Positions 15,277-23,302 are shown, counted from the first letter of the stretch. The stretch: DNA of 64,000 bases from Klenkia sesuvii (GCF_037083825.1 NZ_JBAPLU010000022.1:1-64000); one strand, 5' to 3'. Notes: generated by a model from the letters alone, not told the origin. Program-made: numbers and translations.

Positions 15277-16479
15277 TCAGTCGGGGGAGAACGAGGGCTC
15301 GACGACGGTGCCGTCGACGAGCAGGGCCACCGGCGCGGTGGCCGGGGAGCCGGCCGTGGCCGGGAGCTGGAGGCCGGCCGCCGAGGTGGCGTCGGCGACG
15401 AGGGAGGGCCCGGGGCTGCCGATGCCCGCCGCGGACCCGCCCTGGCCGGCCGGCGCGCCGGGCACGGCCGGCAGCGGGACGCCGAACGGGGCGGCCGGAG
15501 CGGCCGGTGCGTCGGTGTCCGTCGCGCCCACGTCGGTGCCCGTGGGTGCGCCGACCTGCTCGGTTGCCCGCGGTCCAGCGGCCTGCGAGGTGGCGGTCTG
15601 CGGGGTGGTGACCTGCGGGGTGGGCGTGGCGGCCGGGGCGGTGGGTGCGACGGCCCGGGTGGTCGACTCGGCCGGGACGGGCCGGGGGGTGGCGGGAAGC
15701 GCGACGTCGTCGACCACGGGGCGGACGGCGTCGACGACCGGGGCGACGACACGGTCGACCGTGGGGGTGACGACGTCCTCGACGACCGGGACGACGACGC
15801 CGGTCACCACCGGCTCCACGACGCCGGTCACCACCGGCTCCACGAGGTCGGTCACGACGGGCTGCACGACGTCGGTCACGACCGGTACGACCACGTCGTC
15901 GACGACGGGAGCGGCGACCGCGGCGACCGGTGCGACCGCGCCCTCGACCACCGGGGCCACGGCCTCGGCCACCGGGGCCACGGCCTCGGCCACCGGGGCC
16001 ACGGCCTCGGCCACCGGGGCCACGACCTCGGCCACCGGGGCCACGACCTCGGCCACCGGTGCGGCGGCCTCGGCCACCGGTGCGGCGGCCTCGGCCACGG
16101 GGGCCACGGCCTCGGCCACCGGTGCGGCGGCGTGCTCGACGGCGTGGGTCACCGGCTCGACCAGCGGCTCGGCTGCGTCAGCCACCGGTGCCGTCACCGG
16201 CTCGACCGCATCGACCACGGGTGCCACGACGTCGTCCACCGCTGGCGCACCCACCGCATCGCCGACGGGATCGAGCAGGTCCCCGGCGGTGTCGCCGACG
16301 CCCGCGACGACCTGGCCGAGGACGCCCGACTGGCCGTCGTCGGCGGAGGCTGCGCCTGCCCCGAGGACGAGCGCGGCACTGGCGCCGAGGCCCAGACCGA
16401 GAGTGGTGAGGACACGGCGGGTCCACGACCAGCGGCGCTCAGCCGGCTGATCGCTCTCGCACCCCCGTGTGATCGCCAT
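15277..16479 (-). CDS. Exported Ala-Pro-Val heptad-repeat protein
   Basis: A 400-residue exported protein. The N-terminal region (RRVLTTLGLGLGASAALVLGAGAASADD) is a signal peptide with an ASA cut site. Residues roughly 60-220 are heptads: eight near-perfect APVAEAV/APVAEAA/APVAEVV units, then looser VVEPVVTG and VVDAVRP versions. At the DNA level these are 21-bp tandem repeats. A low-complexity Pro/Ala/Thr tail ends in VEPSFSPD, an ending nearly shared by the gene at 20857-21912. No anchor or enzyme motif is seen. ATG 16479 was chosen; the longer frame adds an arginine-proline stretch. A cell-wall or spore-surface role is a guess. Confidence 0.75.
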   Translation of the reverse strand: MAITRGCESDQPAERRWSWTRRVLTTLGLGLGASAALVLGAGAASADDGQSGVLGQVVAGVGDTAGDLLDPVGDAVGAPAVDDVVAPVVDAVEPVTAPVADAAEPLVEPVTHAVEHAAAPVAEAVAPVAEAAAPVAEAAAPVAEVVAPVAEVVAPVAEAVAPVAEAVAPVAEAVAPVVEGAVAPVAAVAAPVVDDVVVPVVTDVVQPVVTDLVEPVVTGVVEPVVTGVVVPVVEDVVTPTVDRVVAPVVDAVRPVVDDVALPATPRPVPAESTTRAVAPTAPAATPTPQVTTPQTATSQAAGPRATEQVGAPTGTDVGATDTDAPAAPAAPFGVPLPAVPGAPAGQGGSAAGIGSPGPSLVADATSAAGLQLPATAGSPATAPVALLVDGTVVEPSFSPD

Positions 16480-16522
16480 CGCAGCCGACGGTAGGCGCGG
16501 GGGAGGGGGTCTCCGCCACTCG

Positions 16523-16556
16523 GAACTGCACATTACTCACCGGTAACGTCCAGTTC
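16523..16556. promoter_or_regulatory. Interrupted palindrome upstream of the heptad-repeat gene
   Basis: GAACTG (16523-16528) is mirrored by CAGTTC (16551-16556), and inside lies TTAC-TCACCG-GTAA with its own symmetry. The nested palindrome lies 44-77 nt before the heptad-repeat start and about 90 nt before the GntR gene, so it could be an operator for either direction. Confidence 0.4.
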
Positions 16557-16642
16557 TGCTCGACGCGCCGTCGGCATGAACCGCCGTGGGTGATCGACAC
16601 GAACACCTGGCCTTCTCGACACCCGCCGCATTGAAATGTTAG

Positions 16643-17293
16643 ATGTCAGTCGTGACGACGCCTCGGGTGCTGCTGCGCGACCAGGCCCTGGCGGTGCTGC
16701 GCGAGGCCATCGTCAGTGGCGACCTGCCACCCGGCGCCGTGGTCAAGGACGCCGCGCTCGCCGGTCGCCTGGGTCTGTCGGTGGCTCCCGTGCGCAGTGC
16801 GCTGGCCCGGTTGGCCGACGAGGGCCTGGTCGAGTCCAAGCCGCAGAGCCACACCCGGGTGACGCCGCTGGTGCCCGCGGTGGTGCGGGACGCGGCCGTC
16901 GTCGTCCGGGCGATGCACGAGCTCGCCGTCCGCACGGCCGTGCCGCAGGTGACCGACGCCGACGTCGCGGCGATGCGCGCCGCGAACACCCGGTTCGCCG
17001 CCGCGGTGGCGGCCGGTGACGTCGACACCGCGCTGGCCTGCGACGACGAGCTGCACGACGTGCTGGTCGACCGGGCCGGGAACGGGGCGGTGCGGGCCAC
17101 CGTCGACCGGTTCGCGCCGCTGGTCCGCCGGCTCGAGCGGCTGCGGTTCGCCGCCGCGCACGCCGCGGACTCCGTCGCCCTGCACGACCAGCTGATCACC
17201 GCCTGCTCGTCCGGGGACGTCGAGGCCGCCGTCGCCACCACCACCGAGATCTGGACGGCGCTGCTGTCCGAGCTGACCGAGGAGAACCCATGA
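16643..17293 (+). CDS. GntR family regulator of the ACC deaminase gene
   Basis: A 216-residue FadR-subfamily GntR regulator. Residues 10-70 form the winged helix (LRDQALAVLREAIVSGDLPPG, then LAGRLGLSVAPVRSALARLADEGLVESKPQSHTRVTPL). Residues 80-210 form the helical FCD-type effector domain (DDELHDVLVDRAGN, LHDQLITA). It overlaps the acdS start by 4 bases (ATGA). GntR genes next to acdS are known from actinobacteria and are thought to control it, probably in response to ACC or a product. The operator is not obvious; the AT-rich TTGAAATGTTAGATG around its own start is a candidate region. Confidence 0.9.
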   Translation: MSVVTTPRVLLRDQALAVLREAIVSGDLPPGAVVKDAALAGRLGLSVAPVRSALARLADEGLVESKPQSHTRVTPLVPAVVRDAAVVVRAMHELAVRTAVPQVTDADVAAMRAANTRFAAAVAAGDVDTALACDDELHDVLVDRAGNGAVRATVDRFAPLVRRLERLRFAAAHAADSVALHDQLITACSSGDVEAAVATTTEIWTALLSELTEENP

Positions 17294-18324
17294 CCACCGC
17301 CCCGACCGCGCTCGCCGACTTCCCCCGCACGAACCTGCTCTTCGGACCCTCGCCCGTGCACCGGCTCGACCGCCTCACCGACCACCTCGGCGGCGCCGCG
17401 GTCTGGGCCAAGCGCGAGGACTGCAACTCCGGCATCGCCTACGGCGGCAACAAGACCCGCAAGCTGGAGTACCTCGTCGCCGACGCGCTCGCCCAGGGCT
17501 GCGACACGCTCGTCTCGATCGGTGGCGTGCAGAGCAACCACACCCGCCAGGTCGCCGCGGTCGCCGCCCACCTCGGCCTGAAGTGCGTGCTGGTGCAGGA
17601 GAGCTGGGTCGAGTGGCCCGACGCGGTCTACGACAAGGTCGGCAACATCCTCATCAGCCGGCTGGCCGGCGCCGACGTCCGGCTGGTCAAGGCCGGGTTC
17701 GGCATCGGGTTCAAGGAGTCGTGGGAGTCCGCGCTCGCCGAGATCGAGGCGCGCGGCGGCAAGCCCTACGCCATCCCCGCCGGGGCGTCGGACCACCCGC
17801 TCGGCGGCCACGGCTTCGCCGGCTGGGCCTACGAGGTCGCCGAGCAGGAGGAGGCGCTCGGCGTCTTCTTCGACACCGTCGTGGTGTGCTCCGTGACCGG
17901 CTCGACCCAGGCCGGCATGGTGGCCGGGTTCGCCAAGCTCGAGGAGGACGGCGGGCGGCCCCGGCGCGTGCTCGGCGTCGACGCCTCGGCCAAGCCCGCC
18001 GAGACCCGCGACCAGGTGCTGCGCATCGCCCAGCGCACGGCGGCGGCCATCGGGCTGCAGCGCGAGCTGACGCTGGAGGACGTGGAGCTCGACGAGCGCT
18101 TCCACGCCGGCACCTACGGCATCCCCGACGACACCACCCTGCGCGCGATGGAGACCGCCGCCCGCACCGAGGGCATGGTCACCGACCCCGTCTACGAGGG
18201 GAAGTCGATGGCCGCGACCATCGAGCTGGTGCGCTCGGGCGAGATCGCCCGCGACGCGACGGTGCTGTACGCCCACCTCGGCGGCCAGCCCGCCCTGAAC
18301 GGGTACAGCGCGCTCTTCAGCTGA
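17290..18324 (+). CDS. acdS: 1-aminocyclopropane-1-carboxylate deaminase
   Basis: A 344-residue PLP enzyme that splits ACC, the ethylene precursor, into 2-oxobutanoate and ammonia. The PLP lysine is in YGGNKTRKLEYL (K55) and the substrate-binding serine in GGVQSNHTRQ. The residues that separate true deaminases from D-cysteine desulfhydrases are present: AGTYGIP and TDPVYEGKSM (Tyr-Glu pair) and the leucine in AHLGGQPALNGYS. Length and ending match plant-associated AcdS. Coupled to its GntR regulator, it suggests growth on ACC as nitrogen source and possible lowering of ethylene in nearby plants. Confidence 0.93.
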   Translation: MTTAPTALADFPRTNLLFGPSPVHRLDRLTDHLGGAAVWAKREDCNSGIAYGGNKTRKLEYLVADALAQGCDTLVSIGGVQSNHTRQVAAVAAHLGLKCVLVQESWVEWPDAVYDKVGNILISRLAGADVRLVKAGFGIGFKESWESALAEIEARGGKPYAIPAGASDHPLGGHGFAGWAYEVAEQEEALGVFFDTVVVCSVTGSTQAGMVAGFAKLEEDGGRPRRVLGVDASAKPAETRDQVLRIAQRTAAAIGLQRELTLEDVELDERFHAGTYGIPDDTTLRAMETAARTEGMVTDPVYEGKSMAATIELVRSGEIARDATVLYAHLGGQPALNGYSALFS

Positions 18325-18358
18325 CGCCGCCCGCGCGCTTGTTCTGCGCGTCTGGGCA

Positions 18359-18398
18359 TGGTGGCTGCGCGGTCTGGTCGAGGACTGCGCAGCCACCA
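18359..18398. repeat. Palindromic end-repeat, family A copy 1
   Basis: A perfect 12-bp inverted repeat (TGGTGGCTGCGC, 18359-18370, with 18387-18398) sits 34 nt after the acdS stop. The same GGTGGCTGCGC core recurs at 19457-19496 and 23333-23372, each time just after a gene. It probably acts as a terminator, but the shared sequence points to a dispersed repeat family. Confidence 0.75.
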
Positions 18399-18486
18399 CG
18401 CCGAGACCGTGTCCACAGGCGGGTGCGTCGTCCACAGATGCGCCGGATCGCCCCCGCGGCCGGCCCGGCGGCGGCACGGTCTCGGC

Positions 18487-19443
18487 ATGACCACCGATCT
18501 GCGCCGGCTCCTGGGCCCCGGCGGTGTGCGGCCCTCCGCCGACGTCGTCCGCGACGCCCACCCGAGCAGCGTGAGCAGGTGGGTGGCGACGGGGCGACTG
18601 CTCCGTCCGTTGCCCGGGGTGCTGGCGCTGCCCGACGCCGTCGGGACGTGGACCGGCCGGGCGCGTGCGGCCGAGCAGTGGAGCGGCGGGCACCTCAGCG
18701 GCCGGTCGGCGCTCGCGCTGTGGGACGTCGTCGCCTCCCCCGGTGCACTGGTGCACGTCGCCGTCGGCCGCCGCCGCAACGTCGCGCCGGTGCCCGAGTG
18801 GCTGCGGCCGCACCGGGTCGAGGTCACCGAGTGGGGCGAGCGGGACGGGTTGCGGGTGACGATGCCGGCCCGGTCGGTGGTGGAGGCCTGGGGTCATGCG
18901 CACGTCCGGGGAGCCGGGCCGCGTGACGTCGAGCTCGCGCGCGCCGCGGTCATCGGTGCGGTGCGACGGCGGATGGTCACGATGCGCCAGCTGCGCAGCG
19001 AACTCCTCCGTCGTCCGAGGCTGCCGGGTCGGGCCGACCTCTGCGTGCTGCTGGACCTCGTGGAGGGCGGGTGCCAGAGCGAGTTCGAGATCTGGGGGTT
19101 GCAGCACCTGCTCGACATCCCGGGCCTGCCGCCGGTCGAGCAGCAGATCGCGGTGGAGACCAGGATCGGCACCGTGCACCTGGACGGCGGCTGGCGGCGG
19201 GTGCTGGTCGGGGGCAGGTGGCGCGAGGTGCGGTTGGGCGTCGAGCTCGACGGTGCCGCCTTCCACGGCGCCCCCGACAGACGGGAGGCCGACATCCGGC
19301 GGGACGCAGCAGCGGCCGCCGAGGGGTGGTTGATCATGCGCATCGGGCACCGTCGCGGCCACGCGGAGCCCGACGTCTGTCGCGCCGACGTCGCTGCGGC
19401 CTTCCATGCCCGCCTCGATCACGGCGGGTGGCGGGCGGCCTGA
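18487..19443 (+). CDS. AbiEi-like HTH plus DUF559 nuclease-fold protein
   Basis: A 318-residue protein. The N-terminal half (VSRWVATGRLLRPLPGVLALP, then HLSGRSALALWDVV) resembles the winged-helix of type IV antitoxin AbiEi proteins. The C-terminal part (SEFEIWGLQHLL, VRLGVELDGAAFHGAPDRREADIRRDAAAAAEGWLIMRIG) is the DUF559 domain, a Vsr/restriction-nuclease fold with the E...D...H/R pattern retained. Such proteins are abundant in actinobacteria and have no settled function; no AbiEii-like toxin follows. ATG 18487 is the first start in frame with the domain. It is flanked on both sides by family A palindromes. Confidence 0.75.
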   Translation: MTTDLRRLLGPGGVRPSADVVRDAHPSSVSRWVATGRLLRPLPGVLALPDAVGTWTGRARAAEQWSGGHLSGRSALALWDVVASPGALVHVAVGRRRNVAPVPEWLRPHRVEVTEWGERDGLRVTMPARSVVEAWGHAHVRGAGPRDVELARAAVIGAVRRRMVTMRQLRSELLRRPRLPGRADLCVLLDLVEGGCQSEFEIWGLQHLLDIPGLPPVEQQIAVETRIGTVHLDGGWRRVLVGGRWREVRLGVELDGAAFHGAPDRREADIRRDAAAAAEGWLIMRIGHRRGHAEPDVCRADVAAAFHARLDHGGWRAA

Positions 19444-19456
19444 CCGGAACCGGGCA

Positions 19457-19496
19457 TGGTGGCTTCGCACTCCCCACCCCGGCTGCGCAGCCAGCA
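19457..19496. repeat. Palindromic end-repeat, family A copy 2 (degenerate)
   Basis: TGGTGGCTTCGCA (19457-19469) and TGCGCAGCCAGCA (19484-19496) pair with two mismatches. The flanks GGCATGGTGGCT and CACGCC match copies at 18359 and 23333. It follows the DUF559 gene by 13 nt. Confidence 0.6.
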
Positions 19497-19542
19497 CGCC
19501 ACGACGGTGGCGGATCCACGTGGAACATGGGGGCACGCCGAC

Positions 19543-19571
19543 GGCCCGACCGTCGCGAGGACGGCCGGGCC
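19543..19571 (-). terminator. Terminator of the chaplin-like gene
   Basis: GGCCCGACCGTC (19543-19554) pairs with GACGGCCGGGCC (19560-19571) with a single mismatch and a 5-nt loop. It starts 13 nt beyond the stop of the chaplin-like gene on the minus strand. Confidence 0.65.
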
Positions 19572-19584
19572 GGGGCGTGGTGAC

Positions 19585-20757
19585 CTACCGGGTGGACCGG
19601 CGAGCCGCCGACAGCAGGCCGAGGCCCGACACCAGGGCGAGCAGCCCGGCCAGCAGGGCGGTGCCGAGCTCGGTGCCGGTGTAGGCCAGCGAACCGTCCC
19701 CGACCGAGGCGCCGGTGGGCACGGGAGCGCCCTGCAGGGTCACCGGGGTGATGCCCTGCGGGTGGTCGCGATCCGGGGTCCCCGGCGTCCCGGGCGTCTC
19801 CGGCGTCCCGGGGGTCTCCGGCTCGACCGGGTCACCCGGGGTGGCCGGCGGGGTGGTCGTCCCGCAGTCGACCGCGGCCGAGCCCAGCAGACCGACGCCG
19901 TTGCCGCAGACGGTCACCGGGACGTCGACGTCCAGGCCACCACCGGTGTCCGGGGTGGTGCCGGCGCCGGCCGGCTGGGTGCAGGTGCCGGCCGCGTCGC
20001 CGAGGACGCCGACGCCGTTGCCGCAGGCGGTGACGGGCACGTCGACGTCGATGCCGCCCCCGCTCCCGCCGGTGCCGCTGCCGCCGGTCCCACCGGTGGT
20101 GGAGCCGGTGCCGGTGCCGCCGACGGCCCCGACCCCGTTGCCGCCGACGAGGACCGGCACGTCGACGTCGAGGCCGCCGCCGTCCGCGTCGTCGGCCGGG
20201 GCCGGCTGGGAGCAGGTGCCGGCCGCGTCGCCGAGGACGCCGACGCCGTTGCCGCAGACGGTCACGGGGACGTCGACGTCGATGCCGCCGTCGGACGGTG
20301 CCCCGGTGGACCCGCCCGCGGAGCCGGGGGCGCTGCCCTGGGTCGTGGCGTCACCCAGGACGCCGACCGCGTTCCCGGTGACCGTCACCGGGACGGCCAG
20401 GTCGACACCGCCGACGTCAGCGGTGGGGACGCCGTCCGGCACGTCGGCGGGAGCCGGAGCCGGGGCCGGGACGGCGGCAGGGGCGGCCGTCGTCCCGGCG
20501 TCCCCGAGCACGCCGACCGCGTTGCCGCCGACGGTGATGGGGACCGAGAGGGTGATCGCGCCCGCGTCGACCGTCAGGTCCGCGGCGGGTGCGGGGGCGG
20601 CGCTCGCCCCCGCGTCGCCGAGCAGGGCGATCGCGTTGTCGCTGACGGTGACCGGGACGGTCACGTCGATGCCGTCGTCGGCGGAGGCGATGCCGCTGCC
20701 GACGGCCAGCAGGCCACCGGTGAGCAGCGCCGTCTGCAGGCCGCGCTTCAACCACAC
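19585..20757 (-). CDS. Long chaplin-like repeat protein with LAXTG sorting signal
   Basis: About 390 residues. A signal peptide (WLKRGLQTALLTGGLLAVGSGIASADD) leads into seven repeats of the pattern GIDVDVPVTVCGNGVGVLGDA. Repeats 4, 6 and 7 carry a Cys pair (VCGN...GTC), others have lost it. This resembles the chaplin repeat (PVNVCGN-VNVVGLLNPAFGN-C). A Pro/Thr/Glu linker follows, then LAYTG, a hydrophobic span (TALLAGLLALVSGLGLL) and the basic tail SAARRSTR: a class E sortase signal, as in long chaplins ChpA-C. It should be anchored to the wall and lend hydrophobicity. The start is uncertain: GTG 20757 is used, but an ATA at 20763 has the ideal distance to GAGGAGG. Confidence 0.75.
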   Translation of the reverse strand: MWLKRGLQTALLTGGLLAVGSGIASADDGIDVTVPVTVSDNAIALLGDAGASAAPAPAADLTVDAGAITLSVPITVGGNAVGVLGDAGTTAAPAAVPAPAPAPADVPDGVPTADVGGVDLAVPVTVTGNAVGVLGDATTQGSAPGSAGGSTGAPSDGGIDVDVPVTVCGNGVGVLGDAAGTCSQPAPADDADGGGLDVDVPVLVGGNGVGAVGGTGTGSTTGGTGGSGTGGSGGGIDVDVPVTACGNGVGVLGDAAGTCTQPAGAGTTPDTGGGLDVDVPVTVCGNGVGLLGSAAVDCGTTTPPATPGDPVEPETPGTPETPGTPGTPDRDHPQGITPVTLQGAPVPTGASVGDGSLAYTGTELGTALLAGLLALVSGLGLLSAARRSTR

Positions 20758-20828
20758 GTTTATGGAGGGTTCCTCCTCGAGGAGTACCGAATGAGGGGAG
20801 CCGGCCACGTGGGCCGGGTCGAGCCGGG

Positions 20829-20847
20829 CCTCGGCGCGGTGCCGAGG
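20829..20847 (-). terminator. Short hairpin after the second Ala-Pro-Val repeat gene
   Basis: CCTCGGC (20829-20835) and GCCGAGG (20841-20847) form a 7-bp stem with a 5-nt loop, 10 nt past the stop codon on the minus strand. Confidence 0.45.
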
Positions 20848-20856
20848 GCGGGCTGC

Positions 20857-21912
20857 TCAGTCGGGCGAGGAGGAGAGGTCGAACGCAGGGCCGCCCGTGG
20901 CGTCACGGGCGGTGTCGGCAGCCGCGAGGGACCCTGCGGTGCCGAGGACGGGGGCCGCGGCCGCGAGGTCGCCGGCGGACTGGTCGTGCTGGGGCGCGCC
21001 GCCCGCGGTCCCGCCGGTGGGCAGGGCGCCGGGGACGGCGGGGGTGGTGGGCGCCGGCCCGTCCGACGGCACCGGGGGCGTCTGCGGCGCCTCCGCACCT
21101 GCCCGGACGACGGCCATCGTCGCGGAGCCGGGGGCGGTCGAGGCGTCCGCGGCGCGAAGGAGCACGTCCGGCACGGTGCCGACGAGCGGGGCCACCGCCA
21201 CCGGCACCCCGGGTGCGGGGAGCGACGGGTGCACCACCAGGCCGAGCGCGGGCCGCAGCGGACCCACCACCGGCCCGGTCACCGGCGACAGCGCGTCGAC
21301 GACCGGGGCCAGGACACCGACCACGGGGGCCACGGCGTCGACGACGGGGGACAGGGCACCGACCACGGGGGCCAGGGCATCGACGGCGGGCGCGAGTGCC
21401 TCGGCGACCGGGGCCACCGCCCCGACGACCGGTGCGAGGCCCTCGGCGACCGGGGAGACGGCGTCCTGCACGGGCTGGACGGTGGCCAGCACCACGGGGA
21501 CGGCGGCCTGGACCACCGGGGCGACGACCGGGGCGATGACCGGCGCGACGACGTCCGCGGGCGGCGCGGCCACCTGGCCCACCACCGGGGCGGCCGTGCC
21601 GGCGACCGGCTGCACCACCGGGGGGACGGCGACGGTCACCGGCTGCACCACCGGGGCGACCGCGGCGGCCACCGGCTGCACCACGTCAGCCGCGGCCGTG
21701 GTCACCGGGGTGACCACCTGGTCCACGACGGGGGCGCCGACCACGGCGGTGACCGGAGCGGTGACGGCGGACAGCAGGTCGGGCGCGGGGGTCGGTTCGT
21801 CGGCCTGGGCGGCGGCCTGGCCGGTCAGCCACACCCCGGCGCCGAGGCCCGCCACGGTGACGGCGCGGCCGGCCCAGCGGCGCAGGCGGACACGGCGGCC
21901 TGCTGCGGCCAT
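20857..21912 (-). CDS. Exported Pro-Val-Val repeat protein, paralogue of the 15.3-kb gene
   Basis: A 351-residue exported protein. The N-terminus (RRWAGRAVTVAGLGAGVWLTGQAAAQADE) is a signal peptide. Residues about 50-220 repeat A-x-A-P-V-V and A-L-A-P-V-V-D/G units (for example VGALSPVVDAVAPVVGVLAPVVDALSPV), looser than the heptads of the related gene at 15277-16479. The tail is Pro/Gly/Ala-rich and ends FDLSSSPD, close to the VEPSFSPD ending of that gene. ATG 21912 is preceded by GGAGG at eight bases. Function unknown; the shared composition, export and ending suggest the two proteins have related jobs at the surface. Confidence 0.75.
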   Translation of the reverse strand: MAAAGRRVRLRRWAGRAVTVAGLGAGVWLTGQAAAQADEPTPAPDLLSAVTAPVTAVVGAPVVDQVVTPVTTAAADVVQPVAAAVAPVVQPVTVAVPPVVQPVAGTAAPVVGQVAAPPADVVAPVIAPVVAPVVQAAVPVVLATVQPVQDAVSPVAEGLAPVVGAVAPVAEALAPAVDALAPVVGALSPVVDAVAPVVGVLAPVVDALSPVTGPVVGPLRPALGLVVHPSLPAPGVPVAVAPLVGTVPDVLLRAADASTAPGSATMAVVRAGAEAPQTPPVPSDGPAPTTPAVPGALPTGGTAGGAPQHDQSAGDLAAAAPVLGTAGSLAAADTARDATGGPAFDLSSSPD

Positions 21913-22235
21913 GGCGTCCACCTCCACCCTGAGTGACGAAACATTGACTCTCAGTACAACGACACCGGGCGGTTCTGGCCAGCGCTCCGGCGTCGCCCGA
22001 TGGGGTGAACCGAACGGTCACGTTCCGTCAGGGGGGCGGGGTGATGCACGTCCCGCTCGTCCGTGGGCGCGCCGCCGCCGTCCGCGTCGCGTGGCCGACC
22101 CGGACGGCGGACGGCGTTCACACCATCGGGGGCAGCTCTGGGCGAGAACCCGAGGTCTCGCTACGTTCGGTCACCGCAGGAGCAGCCAGCACCCCGCCCG
22201 GGGGTCCGCAGCGGCACGAGCCAGTACGGAGCGTC
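21913..22235. other. Divergent intergenic region (323 nt)
   Basis: This gap separates the exported repeat protein gene from the arginine decarboxylase gene. TTGACTCTCAGTACAACG (21955-21972) is the most AT-rich part and could hold promoter elements. GCGAGA/TCTCGC near 22142-22163 could form a small leader hairpin for the decarboxylase mRNA. I see no further gene: the open frame starting at 22005 lacks homology before ATG 22236. Confidence 0.5.
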
Positions 22236-22736
22236 ATGAACCAGCGGCAGTCCCCGACCATCCCGGTGGTCACCGGCACCGGTTCCGGCAGCACGGAGCT
22301 CTCGGCGTTCGACGCCGCCCTGCGCGACGCGGGCGTGGCGAACTTCAACCTCGTCCGGCTCTCGTCGGTGGTCCCGCCGCACACCGCCGTCGACACGACG
22401 GGCGCCACGCCGGTCCCGGCCGGGGCGTGGGGCGACCGGCTCTACTGCGTCTACGCCGAGCAGCGGGCCTCCGTGCCGGGCGAGCAGGCGTGGGCCGGCG
22501 TCGGCTGGGTGCAGCGCGTCGACGGCGCGGGCGGTCTGTTCGTCGAGCACGAGGGCGACTCCGAGGAGATCGTCACCAAGCTCATCGACCTGAGCCTGGC
22601 CGACCTCGTCGCCGGCCGGCCCGAGGAGTTCGGTCCCGCGCAGCAGGTGCGCACCGGCGTGACCTGCACCGAGGAGCCGGTCTGCGCGCTGGTCGTCGCG
22701 GCCTACGAGACCGCCGGCTGGGGGTTCGCCCGATGA
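22236..22736 (+). CDS. Pyruvoyl-dependent arginine decarboxylase
   Basis: A 166-residue proenzyme. The self-cleavage site is the Ser-Ser pair in NFNLVRLSSVVPPHT; the second serine becomes the pyruvoyl group at the start of the large subunit. The rest (RLYCVYAEQRASVPGEQAWAGVGWV, VCALVVAAYETAGW) is typical of the PvlArgDC family. It converts L-arginine to agmatine for polyamine synthesis or acid resistance. ATG 22236 was chosen because the conserved sequence begins about ten residues later. Its stop overlaps the ATG of the next gene (ATGA), so a putative acetyltransferase is co-translated. Confidence 0.9.
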   Translation: MNQRQSPTIPVVTGTGSGSTELSAFDAALRDAGVANFNLVRLSSVVPPHTAVDTTGATPVPAGAWGDRLYCVYAEQRASVPGEQAWAGVGWVQRVDGAGGLFVEHEGDSEEIVTKLIDLSLADLVAGRPEEFGPAQQVRTGVTCTEEPVCALVVAAYETAGWGFAR

Positions 22737-23302
22737 GGGTCGAGCGGCTGCAGACGGTCCCCGCCGAGCTGGTCGACGGCTTCTACGCCCTCTACGCCGA
22801 CGCCTTCGAGCCGCTGCGCGTGCTCGCCGCCGCGCGGCACGTGCTCTCGCCCGTGGAGTTCGCCGAGGAGATGGCCGACGAGCGCATCGACAAGTACGTC
22901 GCCTTCGACGACGACGGGACGGCGGTCGGGCTCACCACGTTCACCGGCGACCTCTCGTCGGTGCCGTGGATCGAGCCCGCCTACTTCGCCGCCCGGCACC
23001 CCGAGCACGCGGCGCGCGACGCGATCTTCTACCTGGGCTTCACGCTGACCGACCCGCGGGCGCAGCGGGGGCGGGTCTTCCGCGCCACGCTGCAGCCGAT
23101 CATCGACCGCATGGTGGCCGCCCGCGGTGTCGTCGCCTTCGACATCTGCGCGCACAACGACACGGTGCGCCACCTCAGCCGGGGCATCGAGCGGTCGATG
23201 AGCGCGGCCTGCGAGATCAGCATGCAGCCCCAGGACGTGCAGACCTACTACTCCGTCGAGTGCCACGGCCCCAAGGCCACCACCCCCGCCGTCGCGGCCT
23301 GA
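22733..23302 (+). CDS. Putative GNAT-fold acetyltransferase coupled to arginine decarboxylase
   Basis: A 189-residue protein. The segment YLGFTLTDPRAQRGRVFRATLQPIIDRMVAARGVVAFDICAHN resembles the acetyl-CoA loop and following helix of GNAT proteins (Q-R-G-x-x), with N-terminal helix ELVDGFYALYADAFEPLR. The motif is weak, so the family call is tentative. Overlap with the arginine decarboxylase gene suggests action on agmatine or a polyamine, or on the decarboxylase pathway in another way; this is inference from context only. Confidence 0.55.
   Translation: MRVERLQTVPAELVDGFYALYADAFEPLRVLAAARHVLSPVEFAEEMADERIDKYVAFDDDGTAVGLTTFTGDLSSVPWIEPAYFAARHPEHAARDAIFYLGFTLTDPRAQRGRVFRATLQPIIDRMVAARGVVAFDICAHNDTVRHLSRGIERSMSAACEISMQPQDVQTYYSVECHGPKATTPAVAA

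Noticed and set aside
22005..22235. Longer start for the arginine decarboxylase or a leader peptide
   Set aside because: Residues before ATG 22236 are low-complexity and not shared with the family; the fold starts shortly after that ATG.
22101..22235. Guanidine or arginine riboswitch before the decarboxylase
   Set aside because: Only a weak 6-bp hairpin is visible; the conserved blocks of known guanidine riboswitches are missing.
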